Of a stretch of 64,000 nt of DNA, positions 49,973 to 62,356 are shown piece after piece; the first letter of the stretch is position 1, and the number at the start of each line of letters is the position of its first letter. Made by a program: the position numbers and the translations under genes. This DNA comes from Gordoniibacillus chartarius (GTDB taxonomy: Bacteria; Bacillota; Bacilli; Paenibacillales; NBRC-103111). The notes under the pieces are model-generated. The model was not told where the DNA came from and did not search any database. It saw nothing but the letters and a program-made list of their open reading frames with translations. The DNA lies in NCBI RefSeq assembly GCF_042432825.1, contig NZ_JBHLWN010000100.1:8086-72085 (forward strand). Direction: 5' to 3'.

Positions 49973-51552
49973 TCGTCAGCATTCTCGATTACGGCGCTGT
50001 CGGCGACGGCGTGACGAAGGCTACGCGCAGCATCCAGGCCGCGATTGACGCCTGTGCCGAGCATGGCGGCGGCACGGTGCTCGTACCGAAGGGGAATTAT
50101 TTGTCCGGCACGCTGCTTCTGCGCTCGAACGTAACGCTTCATCTGGAGGCGGAAGGGCGCATCGTGAGCTCGATGGAGGAGGCCGATTTTACCGCGCCGG
50201 AGGGCTCCGATGAGCTGGAGCTTAGCGAAGGCCAAGGCAGCCGGGCGCTGTTGAGCGCAAGACATGCGGTGAATATTGCGGTGACGGGGCTTGGCACGAT
50301 CGACGGGCGGGGCGAGCAGTTTCTGGAGCCGGAGGACGGCGTCAGCGATTATGTGCTGCTGCCGCTCGGGCAGTTCCGTCCGAAGCTGATCGACTTCGAG
50401 GGCTGCACGAACGTCGTGTTCCGCGACGTGACGCTGTACCGCGCTTCGTCGTGGGGACTGCATATGACCGGCTGCCGGACGGTAACGATTAGCGGCATTA
50501 AGATTCTCGGCCAGCAGCGCGGACCGAACAACGACGGCATCGACCCGGATTGCTGCCAGGATGTCCACATCTCGAACTGCCATATCGAGACGGGCGACGA
50601 CTGCATCGTCGTCAAGACGACGAAGTACGGTGCAGAGCGCTACGGGGCCTGCGAAAATATTACGGTGACGAACTGCACGCTCATGTCGCACGACTCCGCA
50701 ATCAAGATCGGCACCGAAACGCACGCCGACATCCGTAACATCACCGTGACGAACTGCGTGATCCGCAATTCCAACCGCGGCGTCGGCATCTGGGTGCGGG
50801 ACGGCGCCACGATCGAGAATATGCTGTTCTCCAACCTGATCATGGAAACGAGACTGTTCAGCGACGAAGAGGAAATTAACCGCCAGCTGCGCTGGTGGGG
50901 CAAGTCGGAGCCGATCTTCATTACGGCGGAGCGCCGTAACGGCGGCCAGCTGCCGCCCGGCAGCATCCGCAACATCCGCTTCCACAACATTATCGCCGAG
51001 ACGGAAGGCTGCATCTATCTGGAAGACTCGGAGGAGAGCGTCATCGAGGACATCTCGATCCGCGGCCTGCGGACGAAGCTGCGCCGCGTAAGCGGCTACC
51101 CCGGCGGCTGGTTCGATACGCAGCCTTCGGCGCGCGGCGTGTTCGCGCATCACATTCCGGCTTTGTTCTGCAAGCACGCCCGGAAGGTCACGCTCAGCGA
51201 TATCGAGGTTGTGTGGGGCGAAGACAAAAGCGAGCATTGGTCGAACGCGGTATACGCCGAGCAGGTCGAAGATTTGATGATTCGCGGCTTCCGCGGCGCC
51301 GCAAGCGACGCTGAGCACAGCGTGATCGAGCTTCATCGCGTACGTGACGTCGTGGTGGAAGGCTCGCGGGCGGAGCGCGGCAGCGGGGTGTTCCTGAAGC
51401 TGGCGGATACGGCCGCTGAGGAACTGGCGCTGCTGAACAACGATCTGTCGAAGGCCGCTTCGGCGGTTCAAGCGGCGGACGGGGCTCCGGTAACCGGCTA
51501 TTTCAGCACCGGCAACCGGCTGTCTGCGGAAGGGGGAGCGCGCGATGCCTAG
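49969..51552 (+). CDS. GH28 polygalacturonase-like protein (second copy)
   Basis: The 527-residue protein starts directly with the beta-helix (ILDYGAVGDGVTKATRSIQA) and has no signal peptide. Catalytic motifs are NNDGIDPD (about 187), GDDCIVVKT (about 208) and SAIKIGTETHADIRN (about 243). The usual GHG motif is not evident. The C-terminal 90 residues look like an extra strand-rich region. It overlaps the preceding gene by four bases and the deacetylase-like gene by eight. It differs clearly in sequence and length from the first copy, suggesting a different linkage specificity. Confidence 0.87.
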   Translation: MIVSILDYGAVGDGVTKATRSIQAAIDACAEHGGGTVLVPKGNYLSGTLLLRSNVTLHLEAEGRIVSSMEEADFTAPEGSDELELSEGQGSRALLSARHAVNIAVTGLGTIDGRGEQFLEPEDGVSDYVLLPLGQFRPKLIDFEGCTNVVFRDVTLYRASSWGLHMTGCRTVTISGIKILGQQRGPNNDGIDPDCCQDVHISNCHIETGDDCIVVKTTKYGAERYGACENITVTNCTLMSHDSAIKIGTETHADIRNITVTNCVIRNSNRGVGIWVRDGATIENMLFSNLIMETRLFSDEEEINRQLRWWGKSEPIFITAERRNGGQLPPGSIRNIRFHNIIAETEGCIYLEDSEESVIEDISIRGLRTKLRRVSGYPGGWFDTQPSARGVFAHHIPALFCKHARKVTLSDIEVVWGEDKSEHWSNAVYAEQVEDLMIRGFRGAASDAEHSVIELHRVRDVVVEGSRAERGSGVFLKLADTAAEELALLNNDLSKAASAVQAADGAPVTGYFSTGNRLSAEGGARDA

Positions 51553-52348
51553 AGTCGTCGTTTCGTTCCCGGAGGGGAAGCACAAGGCGCTGACCATGAG
51601 CTACGACGACGGCCGTAACGCCGACAAGCGGCTCGTTGAGATTTTTAACAAGTACGGGATTAAGGGCTCGTTCCATATTAACGGGGGGCTGCTTGGCGGA
51701 GAAGATCGCCTTACGGCGGAGGAAGCCGCGGCCCTCTACCTCGGGCACGAAGTGTCGGCGCACACGCTGACGCACCCGACGATTGCACGCTGTCCGAAGG
51801 AGCAGCTCGTTTACGAAATCAACGAGGACCGCAGGGTGCTGGAGGCGGTTGTCGGCTATCCCGTGCGCGGCATGTCGTACCCGAACGGCTCTTTTAACAG
51901 CGGGATCAAGTCGATGCTTCCGCATCTGGGCATCGAGTACTCGCGCCCGGTGCAAACGACCGGAGGCTTCGGCATGCCGGACGACTGGTACGAGTGGAAG
52001 CCGACCTGCCATCATAACGACAAGCTGCTGGAGCGCGCCGAATCGTTCCTGCAGCTGCACAAGCGGCAGTATTTGTACTTGATGTACGTTTGGGGCCACA
52101 GCTACGAATTCGACAACGACAGCAACTGGGACGTGATCGAGCGGTTCTGCGCCGCCGTCGGCGGCCGCGACGATATTTGGTACGCGACCAATATCGAGAT
52201 TGTCGATTACATGAATGCGTTCGCGGGGCTGAAGTTCTCGGCGTCCCGGGAGCTTGTGTACAATCCGTCGGCGCAGTCCGTCTGGCTCGAGGTCGACGGC
52301 CGCATCGTCGAAGTCGGCGGCGGCAAGCAAGTATCGCTGATTGGCTAA
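51545..52348 (+). CDS. Polysaccharide deacetylase (CE4/NodB) family protein
   Basis: The 267-residue protein has the NodB motifs: TMSYDDG (Asp21-Asp22, metal and base) and EVSAHTLTH (His73 and His77 for the metal). SYPNGSFN resembles motif 3. The C-terminal 60 residues form a small strand-rich extension. No signal peptide is present, so it acts in the cytoplasm, unlike most chitin or peptidoglycan deacetylases. Overlap with the GH28 gene makes it part of the pectin operon; removing acetyl groups from imported pectin oligomers is a reasonable inference. Confidence 0.85.
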   Translation: MPRVVVSFPEGKHKALTMSYDDGRNADKRLVEIFNKYGIKGSFHINGGLLGGEDRLTAEEAAALYLGHEVSAHTLTHPTIARCPKEQLVYEINEDRRVLEAVVGYPVRGMSYPNGSFNSGIKSMLPHLGIEYSRPVQTTGGFGMPDDWYEWKPTCHHNDKLLERAESFLQLHKRQYLYLMYVWGHSYEFDNDSNWDVIERFCAAVGGRDDIWYATNIEIVDYMNAFAGLKFSASRELVYNPSAQSVWLEVDGRIVEVGGGKQVSLIG

Positions 52349-52405
52349 TTTGCGGCATTATCATGTACAATGGACGCATGAGGAACGGAAGGGAGCAGAA
52401 GTGCT

Positions 52406-52996
52406 GTGACGGCATCGCGACTGGAACGCCAAATTGCGTTTATTATTGAGCTCGATAAGATGAAGAACATTTTCCGCAAGACGAAAGTGCTGGGGACCGA
52501 CCGCCACGAGAATGACGCCGAGCACACCTGGCACCTGGCGCTCATGGCGATCGTGCTCGCCGAGCACGCCAATGTGCCGGAGCTTGACCTTACCCGCGTT
52601 GTGAAGATGCTGCTGATCCATGACGTGGTGGAGATCGACGCCGGGGACACGTTTGCTTATGACGTCAAGGGCCACGAGGACAAAGCCGAGCGCGAGCAGA
52701 TGGCGGCGGACCGCTTGTTCGGCATGCTGCCGGAGGAGCAGCGGGACGAGCTGATGGCGCTGTGGCACGAGTTTGAAGCGAACGAGACGCCGGAGGCGCG
52801 GTTTGCGCTCGCGCTGGACCGGCTGCATCCGATGCTGCTGAATTTTCACAATAACGGACAGTCCTGGCGCGAGAACGGCATCACCCACGACCGCGTACTC
52901 GCCCGCAACAGCGTTATCGAGAACGGCTCGGAGGCGTTGTGGGCTTATGCGAAGCGCATGGTGGAGGAAGCCTTGGCGAAAGGGATATTGAGTTAA
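52406..52996 (+). CDS. HD-domain hydrolase (YfbR-like)
   Basis: The 196-residue protein starts at GTG 52406. Metal ligands of the HD fold are visible: His34 in DRHENDAEHTWHLA, the HD pair at 72-73 in LLIHDVVEIDAGD, and a later Asp in FALALDRLHPM. This order matches YfbR-type 5'-deoxynucleotidases and related small HD proteins; substrate not shown. TACAAT at about 52367 may be a -10 box, giving it a promoter separate from the pectin operon. Confidence 0.85.
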   Translation: MTASRLERQIAFIIELDKMKNIFRKTKVLGTDRHENDAEHTWHLALMAIVLAEHANVPELDLTRVVKMLLIHDVVEIDAGDTFAYDVKGHEDKAEREQMAADRLFGMLPEEQRDELMALWHEFEANETPEARFALALDRLHPMLLNFHNNGQSWRENGITHDRVLARNSVIENGSEALWAYAKRMVEEALAKGILS

Positions 52997-53020
52997 TCGG
53001 CGGTTTCTGGCTTCATGACG

Positions 53021-53080
53021 AAACAGCGGCGGACTGGAACTTGAACGTAAAGTTCTATGCATCCTTGCCGCTGTTTTTTC
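53021..53080 (+). terminator. Rho-independent terminator after HD-domain gene
   Basis: AAACAGCGGC and GCCGCTGTTT form a perfect 10-bp outer stem with a T-run. The 36-nt loop contains a second small hairpin (GAACTT/AAGTTC). Confidence 0.85.
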
Positions 53081-53204
53081 TTATTATACGCTAGCGTCCT
53101 CGAGCTAAGTCGATCCTTTAGCAAAGAACTGCGATAGCGCATCGACGTTCCGTAAGAAGAGGCAGTAACCGCTTTAAGCAAGGAATTGGTCGTGCGGATA
53201 ACCT

Positions 53205-53485
53205 TTTGAGCTATAGCGGTTTCCGAAACCGTTATTTGGCTCGAGACTGGATGACTTACAATTTTAGTGGATTTTGAGGGCGTTATTTTCCAGCCATCAG
53301 GAAATCAAGCCCAATTTCATCCATTGACCTTCGATAGCGCCGCCAAAGTCTCTATTTTGAATGAAAAGGGCGATAGCGGTGAAATAGGGCCCTCCCGATC
53401 GGCTAAACGAACCGCATCAGCAACGCCAAGCCCCGTAGAAAAAAAGACGAAGTCATCCCTTAAACGGGAGGCTCCGTTTTTTTAC
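53205..53485. other. Gene-free intergenic stretch with palindromes
   Basis: CGGTTTC-C-GAAACCG (about 53218-53232) is a perfect 7-bp inverted repeat. Several short segments echo each other (GCTATAGCGGT and GCGATAGCGGT; GCGTTATTTTC and CCGTTATTTGG). AACGG...CCGTTTTTTT near 53464-53481 may be a weak terminator. The only forward ORF (53267-53503) has no ribosome-binding site or recognisable protein features, so I leave it out. Confidence 0.35.
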
Positions 53486-53570
53486 TTTGCTCTCGTGACG
53501 TAGTTGACGTTAGGGCTGCTTAGTCCATCGTTGGGCTGAGCTTCTTGGGTTGTTTTCGGCAGCAGCCTTC

Positions 53571-54422
53571 TTAGGTGAGTCCATGGCGAAAGCCGTCCCG
53601 CCACGACGCATAGCGGGGCTTCCACCCGTGCCGAAGCGCTTTGCCGTTCGACGCCCCGCGCTCCCAGCTTGCGCCGCCGGGTTGAACGAGCGGTGCCGGG
53701 GCTCCCAGCGCGTCGGCAAATACCGGCAGCCATACGGTTGCGGGAGCCGGCTCGCAATCCGTAATGTTATAGATACCGGACGGCCAACCGATCGCTAGTA
53801 CGGCGGCGCTAGCGGCATCTTCGACATGAATAAAAGAGCTGACGCCGTCTGCAGCCGGCAGCTGCCGCTGCTGCACTTGCTCGGCGATATAGCCGCCGGG
53901 GGTATACCAGGTGCCGGGCCCGTAAAATAACCCGTATCTCAGAATGACATAATCCGGCATTTCGGCTGCCGTGCTTTCGAGCGCATGGACCGCCTCGACC
54001 GTCGCATTCCGCGGCGGCGGCGCATCCAGGTCGAGCGGTTCGTCTTCGGCTGCAGGCCCATCGCCCGCAGCGTAGGCCCAGGAGATGCTCTGCGCAATCA
54101 TCCGGCGCACGCCGCATGCAAGCGAGGCGTCTACCAGGTTGCGCGTACCTTCCTTGCGGATTCTCGCGTGCTCGGCGAAGTTTCGTGCGCCAAGCGATGT
54201 GAGCTGATGGATGACGGTGTCCGGCTTCGCATCGCGAAGTACGGCGAAGACGGCTTCCCGGTCGAAGACGTCCAGCGCAACGGGCCGCGCTCCCATCTTC
54301 TTCAGCGCTTCGGCATGATGCCCGGTCCGGGTTAAGGCGGTCACCTCATGCCCCTCTTGTACCAGCAAGGGCACCAGCGCCCTTCCGATGACTCCGCTTC
54401 CTCCTGCGACAACGATGTTCAT
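53571..54422 (-). CDS. NAD(P)-dependent epimerase/dehydratase (extended SDR family)
   Basis: The 283-residue protein begins with the Rossmann motif GGSGVIGRALV (glycine-rich loop GxxGxxG at about 7-13) and continues with DVFDREAVFAVL and VIHQLTSLG, as in extended SDRs acting on nucleotide sugars or similar substrates. The usual YxxxK pair is not obvious, so it may be an atypical SDR (NmrA-like or epimerase-like). Its ATG overlaps the stop of the EamA transporter gene, making a two-gene operon. Confidence 0.8.
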   Translation of the reverse strand: MNIVVAGGSGVIGRALVPLLVQEGHEVTALTRTGHHAEALKKMGARPVALDVFDREAVFAVLRDAKPDTVIHQLTSLGARNFAEHARIRKEGTRNLVDASLACGVRRMIAQSISWAYAAGDGPAAEDEPLDLDAPPPRNATVEAVHALESTAAEMPDYVILRYGLFYGPGTWYTPGGYIAEQVQQRQLPAADGVSSFIHVEDAASAAVLAIGWPSGIYNITDCEPAPATVWLPVFADALGAPAPLVQPGGASWERGASNGKALRHGWKPRYASWRDGFRHGLT

Positions 54423-55360
54423 TTTGCTTCTACCTCCATAAGGTTACGAATTTTGGCTTTACCGCCGCCGATTCGGGATTGAACGCCCAGCACGCCGACT
54501 ACGATCAGCAACGCGCCGATGATGTGGAAATATTCCAGCCGGTCCTGCAGCCAGACGACGCCGGCCGCGATCGAGAACAGTGTACCGAGATTGACAAACA
54601 TGCTCATGCGGTACGCTTCGAGCTTGGAGAGCAAGTAATTGGACAGCAGAGAGGAAACCGCAGACGTCATGATCCCCAAATAGGCAATCGATCCCACAAA
54701 TATAGGCTCCCTCAAAGGCGCCAGCATCGTGTGAAGCGTACCTGCGAAAGCGTGTTTGCCAATAGCGAGGGCGTCAAAGAATACACAGCCGACAAACATC
54801 ATGACTAGGCTCATTTCGACTGCCGAATACTGCTCCCTGAACAAGCGCGCCATCACGCCGTACAGCGACAGTGACGCCGTTGAAATCAGGACGAGAATTC
54901 CGCCGGTTACGCTGACGGCATGGACCGACGCTCCGCCCGCAGCAAGAATGACGATAACCCCGCAAACCGAGCACAGGACGGACAGCTTTTGCACCCAGGT
55001 CGACCGTTCCTTTAATATGACCGCAGCGAGAATCAATGTAAAAATCGGTACGGTAGCTTGAAACATGCTCGCTTCCGACGCTGTCATATAGATGAGGCCA
55101 TAGGCGGAAAATCCGAAAAAGGCGGCCGGGTACAAGAGCCCGACAGCCAGGAGCGGCAGCCAGCGGCGGTTCCGCCACTTTACCTTAACCTGTCCTAAGC
55201 ATACGGGAATTGCGATGACGACGAAAGCTAACGTGAACCGGGCGGCGAGCGTATCGACCGGATCCGCGGCCTGCAGCGCCAGCTTCGTAAATAAGTTGGT
55301 CAAGCCGATGATCATCGAATACAATAAGGCAATCCCATAGATAGCCCGATGTGCAGTCAT
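54419..55360 (-). CDS. DMT-superfamily transporter (two EamA domains)
   Basis: The 313-residue protein has ten membrane helices in two repeats. The first repeat contains FGFSAYGLIYMTASEASMFQ and TLILAAVILKERSTWVQKLS; the second has SAVSSLLSNYLLSKLEAYRM and VWLQDRLEYFHIIGALLIVV. These proteins export amino acids or metabolites. The gene is divergent from a MocR regulator, a frequent pairing in which the regulator controls the transporter. Confidence 0.9.
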   Translation of the reverse strand: MTAHRAIYGIALLYSMIIGLTNLFTKLALQAADPVDTLAARFTLAFVVIAIPVCLGQVKVKWRNRRWLPLLAVGLLYPAAFFGFSAYGLIYMTASEASMFQATVPIFTLILAAVILKERSTWVQKLSVLCSVCGVIVILAAGGASVHAVSVTGGILVLISTASLSLYGVMARLFREQYSAVEMSLVMMFVGCVFFDALAIGKHAFAGTLHTMLAPLREPIFVGSIAYLGIMTSAVSSLLSNYLLSKLEAYRMSMFVNLGTLFSIAAGVVWLQDRLEYFHIIGALLIVVGVLGVQSRIGGGKAKIRNLMEVEAK

Positions 55361-55463
55361 GTAGAGTCACTCCCCTGCGGTTCTGCTCTTCAAGCCGGCC
55401 GGCTCCGAACACATTCATCATAATGGACGGGGAGCGGGTTATTCAATGAAATCATGAGCTAAC

Positions 55464-55475
55464 TGTACCGGTACA
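55464..55475. promoter_or_regulatory. Perfect palindrome TGTACCGGTACA, candidate MocR operator
   Basis: The 12-bp palindrome lies in the 139-base gap between the divergent transporter and MocR genes, 25 bases before the MocR ATG. TACAAT (55472-55477) overlaps it and could be a -10 box. MocR regulators usually bind such a site near their own promoter, so autoregulation and control of the divergent operon are likely. Confidence 0.6.
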
Positions 55476-55499
55476 ATTAGGCGGAGGAGGAGCTTCACG

Positions 55500-56858
55500 A
55501 TGCGAAAATATGTACACTTGATGAGCGAGCTGGAATCGCAATTGGAAGACGGAACGATTCGCGGAGGCGGGCGCCTCCCTTCTATCCGGGAATTGTCGGC
55601 GCGCTACGGATGCAGCAAAGGCACCGTGATCAAAGCGTTCGCCGAATTGGAGAAACGCCATCTGATCTACACCGTGCCGCAGAGCGGGTATTACGCCGTG
55701 GTGAAGACGCCTGCCGCCGGCCAGGAGAGCGGTCGGTCGGCCATTGATTTTTCGGCGGCTTCTCCGGACCCGGAGCTGTTTCCGTATTTGGACTTTCAGC
55801 ATTGCTTGAACAAGGCCATCGATATGTACCGCAACGATTTGTTTACGTACGGCACGCCGCAGGGTCTGCCCTCGCTGCTGCACATCCTGTGTAAACACCT
55901 GGCGGGAAGCCAGGTGTTTGCCAAGCCCGAACAAATGGTCGTCACTACCGGCGCGCAGCAAGCCCTGCACATCCTGGCGACGATGCCGTTCCCGAACGCC
56001 AAGCGGGCCGTGCTGCTGGAGCAGCCTAGTTATCATCTGATGATCCAATTGCTCGAAACGCACGGCGTTCCGGCGTACGGGATCGTCAGGACGGAGCAGG
56101 GCATCGATCTGGACATGCTGGAGCACCGGTTTCGGACGGACGATGTGAAGATGTTTTATACGATTCCGCGGTTTCACAATCCGCTCGGAACCTCGTACCC
56201 GGAACGCACGAAGAAGGCGATTGCCGAGCTGGCGAGGCGTTACGATGTTTATGTGGTGGAGGACGATTACTTGGCGGATCTGGAGACCGACACGAAGGCG
56301 GACCCGATATATGCTTATGATTCTTCCCATGTCGTGTACTTAAGGAGCTTCTCCAAACTGTTATTTCCCGGTCTTCGGCTCGGTCTGGCCATCCTGCCTC
56401 CGGCACTGCAGGGCAGCTTCAAGCTGCATAAGCAGCTGTCCGATATCGACAGCTCGCTGCTGTCGCAAGCGGCGCTGGAAATCTATATGCAGAACGGCAT
56501 GTATGAACGGCGCCGGCACAAGCTTGCCGCAACGTATCAGCAGCGCATGAAGCGGCTGAAGCTGGCGCTGGACGAGCACAACGATACGGTCGATGTACGG
56601 CATGCGGCAGTGAAGGGAGGAGCGCATACGCATCTCAAGCTCCCGGAACGGCTGCATATCCCGACCCTTCTCAAGCGGCTGCGGCAGCGGGATATCGTCG
56701 TGAAGGACAGCGCTTCGTGTTATTTAACGCCGTTTGAGAAGCTTCCGCTTCTAAGGCTGAGCATATCGCAAGCGCCCGAGGAACGGATTGAAGCCGGGAT
56801 CCGGGTTATTTTCGAAGAAATCGGACGGATGGCCGCCAAATGGGCAAAGCAGCAATAA
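55500..56858 (+). CDS. MocR/GabR-type transcriptional regulator (GntR wHTH fused to aminotransferase fold)
   Basis: The 452-residue protein has an N-terminal winged helix (about 1-72; LPSIRELSARYGCSKGTVIK) joined to a fold-type I aminotransferase domain (about 90-450). PLP-binding Lys286 sits in YLRSFSKLLFPGLRLG, and NPLGTSYP and DDYLAD are the expected substrate and PLP contacts. MocR proteins use PLP or its amino-acid adduct as effector. CGGAGGAGGAG precedes the ATG. The divergent EamA-SDR operon is the probable target. Confidence 0.93.
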   Translation: MRKYVHLMSELESQLEDGTIRGGGRLPSIRELSARYGCSKGTVIKAFAELEKRHLIYTVPQSGYYAVVKTPAAGQESGRSAIDFSAASPDPELFPYLDFQHCLNKAIDMYRNDLFTYGTPQGLPSLLHILCKHLAGSQVFAKPEQMVVTTGAQQALHILATMPFPNAKRAVLLEQPSYHLMIQLLETHGVPAYGIVRTEQGIDLDMLEHRFRTDDVKMFYTIPRFHNPLGTSYPERTKKAIAELARRYDVYVVEDDYLADLETDTKADPIYAYDSSHVVYLRSFSKLLFPGLRLGLAILPPALQGSFKLHKQLSDIDSSLLSQAALEIYMQNGMYERRRHKLAATYQQRMKRLKLALDEHNDTVDVRHAAVKGGAHTHLKLPERLHIPTLLKRLRQRDIVVKDSASCYLTPFEKLPLLRLSISQAPEERIEAGIRVIFEEIGRMAAKWAKQQ

Positions 56859-56915
56859 TACGCAGCGGCGCGACTGCGATTTTGAGTGATCCAGCGAGCG
56901 ATTCTCGTATGATTA

Positions 56916-56944
56916 TTGTCGAATAATGGAAGGAATGCTACAAT
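56916..56944 (+). promoter_or_regulatory. Sigma-A promoter of the small membrane protein gene
   Basis: TTGTCG (56916-56921) and TACAAT (56939-56944) are 17 bp apart. Transcription would begin near 56951, after the ATG at 56926, so that ATG cannot serve this transcript. Confidence 0.65.
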
Positions 56945-56982
56945 GCTATCATTATATCTACAAAATCCTAGGAGGTAGTTTA

Positions 56983-57240
56983 CTGTCGAACTCAGCACCG
57001 CAATCAACGAAAGAAGAAATCATGGAAGCCGATTACACGAGACCGGCGGGGGTTACATTATTAGCCGCTTTGGCCGGATTAGGCGTCGCTTGGAACGGCT
57101 TTCTCCTCCATTACTTGTGCAGGGAGTCGGTGACGCATTTCTTCGGAACTGCTGGGACAAGGATATGGAAGGCGCTGCTGATCGTATTCGCGGTCTGTAT
57201 CGGTATTTTTGCAGTCGGGAGTATCCTGGCAATGCTCTAG
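56983..57240 (+). CDS. Small two-helix membrane protein, probable CTG start
   Basis: AGGAGG at 56970-56975 lies seven bases before an in-frame CTG at 56983, giving 85 residues. The in-frame ATG at 56926 lies upstream of the apparent transcription start, and the ATG at 57022 has no good ribosome-binding site. Two hydrophobic helices (about 21-40 and 56-80) are joined by a loop with HYLCRESVTHFFG. No family recognised. The 263 bases to gltB contain no clear gene. Confidence 0.65.
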   Translation: MSNSAPQSTKEEIMEADYTRPAGVTLLAALAGLGVAWNGFLLHYLCRESVTHFFGTAGTRIWKALLIVFAVCIGIFAVGSILAML

Positions 57241-57503
57241 ACACCATTGTATGTGCGACGCAGGCGCAGGCATGTTCTACCGGGTCCTCACATATGTATG
57301 TAAATATCAGGCGTTCGACATCAGGATTGCGATGGGTGCGGGCGTCTTTTTTTATTGCTGGCGGGCACGAACGAGTGACATGATCGTGTCCAAAAAAAAT
57401 TCAGACAATTCAATTCCCAATAGAGTCGTAGAATATCGCCGCATCGGCAAGTCGGTCAGTCATCGGACTCTAACTATACAGGTAAGGAGAATGGTGGGCG
57501 GAC

Positions 57504-62132
<4,629 letters not shown>

Positions 62133-62309
62133 GGTTGCTTATTAGAGACTGAGGGCTGCGCTGCGGGTTGGTATGGGGGCCTCCGGGCTTTCTTTGAATT
62201 CAGGTTCTCTCATAAACCGATATGCGGTCAGAACCTGATTTCAAAGGCGACACGTAAACTCTTCGCCCCCCATACCAGCACTCCGCTCCGCGATCGTCTC
62301 AAAGCAACC
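62133..62309. repeat. 177-nt nested inverted repeat between gltB and gltD
   Basis: The outer arms start right after the gltB stop (GGTTGCTT at 62133; matching AAGCAACC ending 62309). They pair imperfectly over about 47 bases and end in GGTATGGGGG/CCCCCCATACC. An inner hairpin pairs TTTGAATTCAGGTTCT (62193-62208) with AGAACCTGATTTCAAA (62230-62245) at 15 of 16 positions. The transcript would fold into one long stem with a second inner stem. No U-tract follows, so it is not a standard terminator. It may be a processing or stability element, or a small repeat element inserted in the operon. Confidence 0.75.
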
Positions 62310-62356
62310 GAAGTGCCGGGGTCATCGCCGCTTCACACGCAAGGGGGAGGAAGGAA

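Noticed and set aside
53267..53503. 78-codon forward ORF in the gap after the HD-domain gene
   Set aside because: No ribosome-binding site; the product is low in structure-forming pattern and the DNA shows palindromes and repeat fragments instead.
57241..57503. Riboswitch or terminator before gltB suggested by GGGCGTC followed by a T-run near 57340-57357
   Set aside because: I could not build a convincing stem for it; only a 5-bp pairing with a distant GACGC was found.
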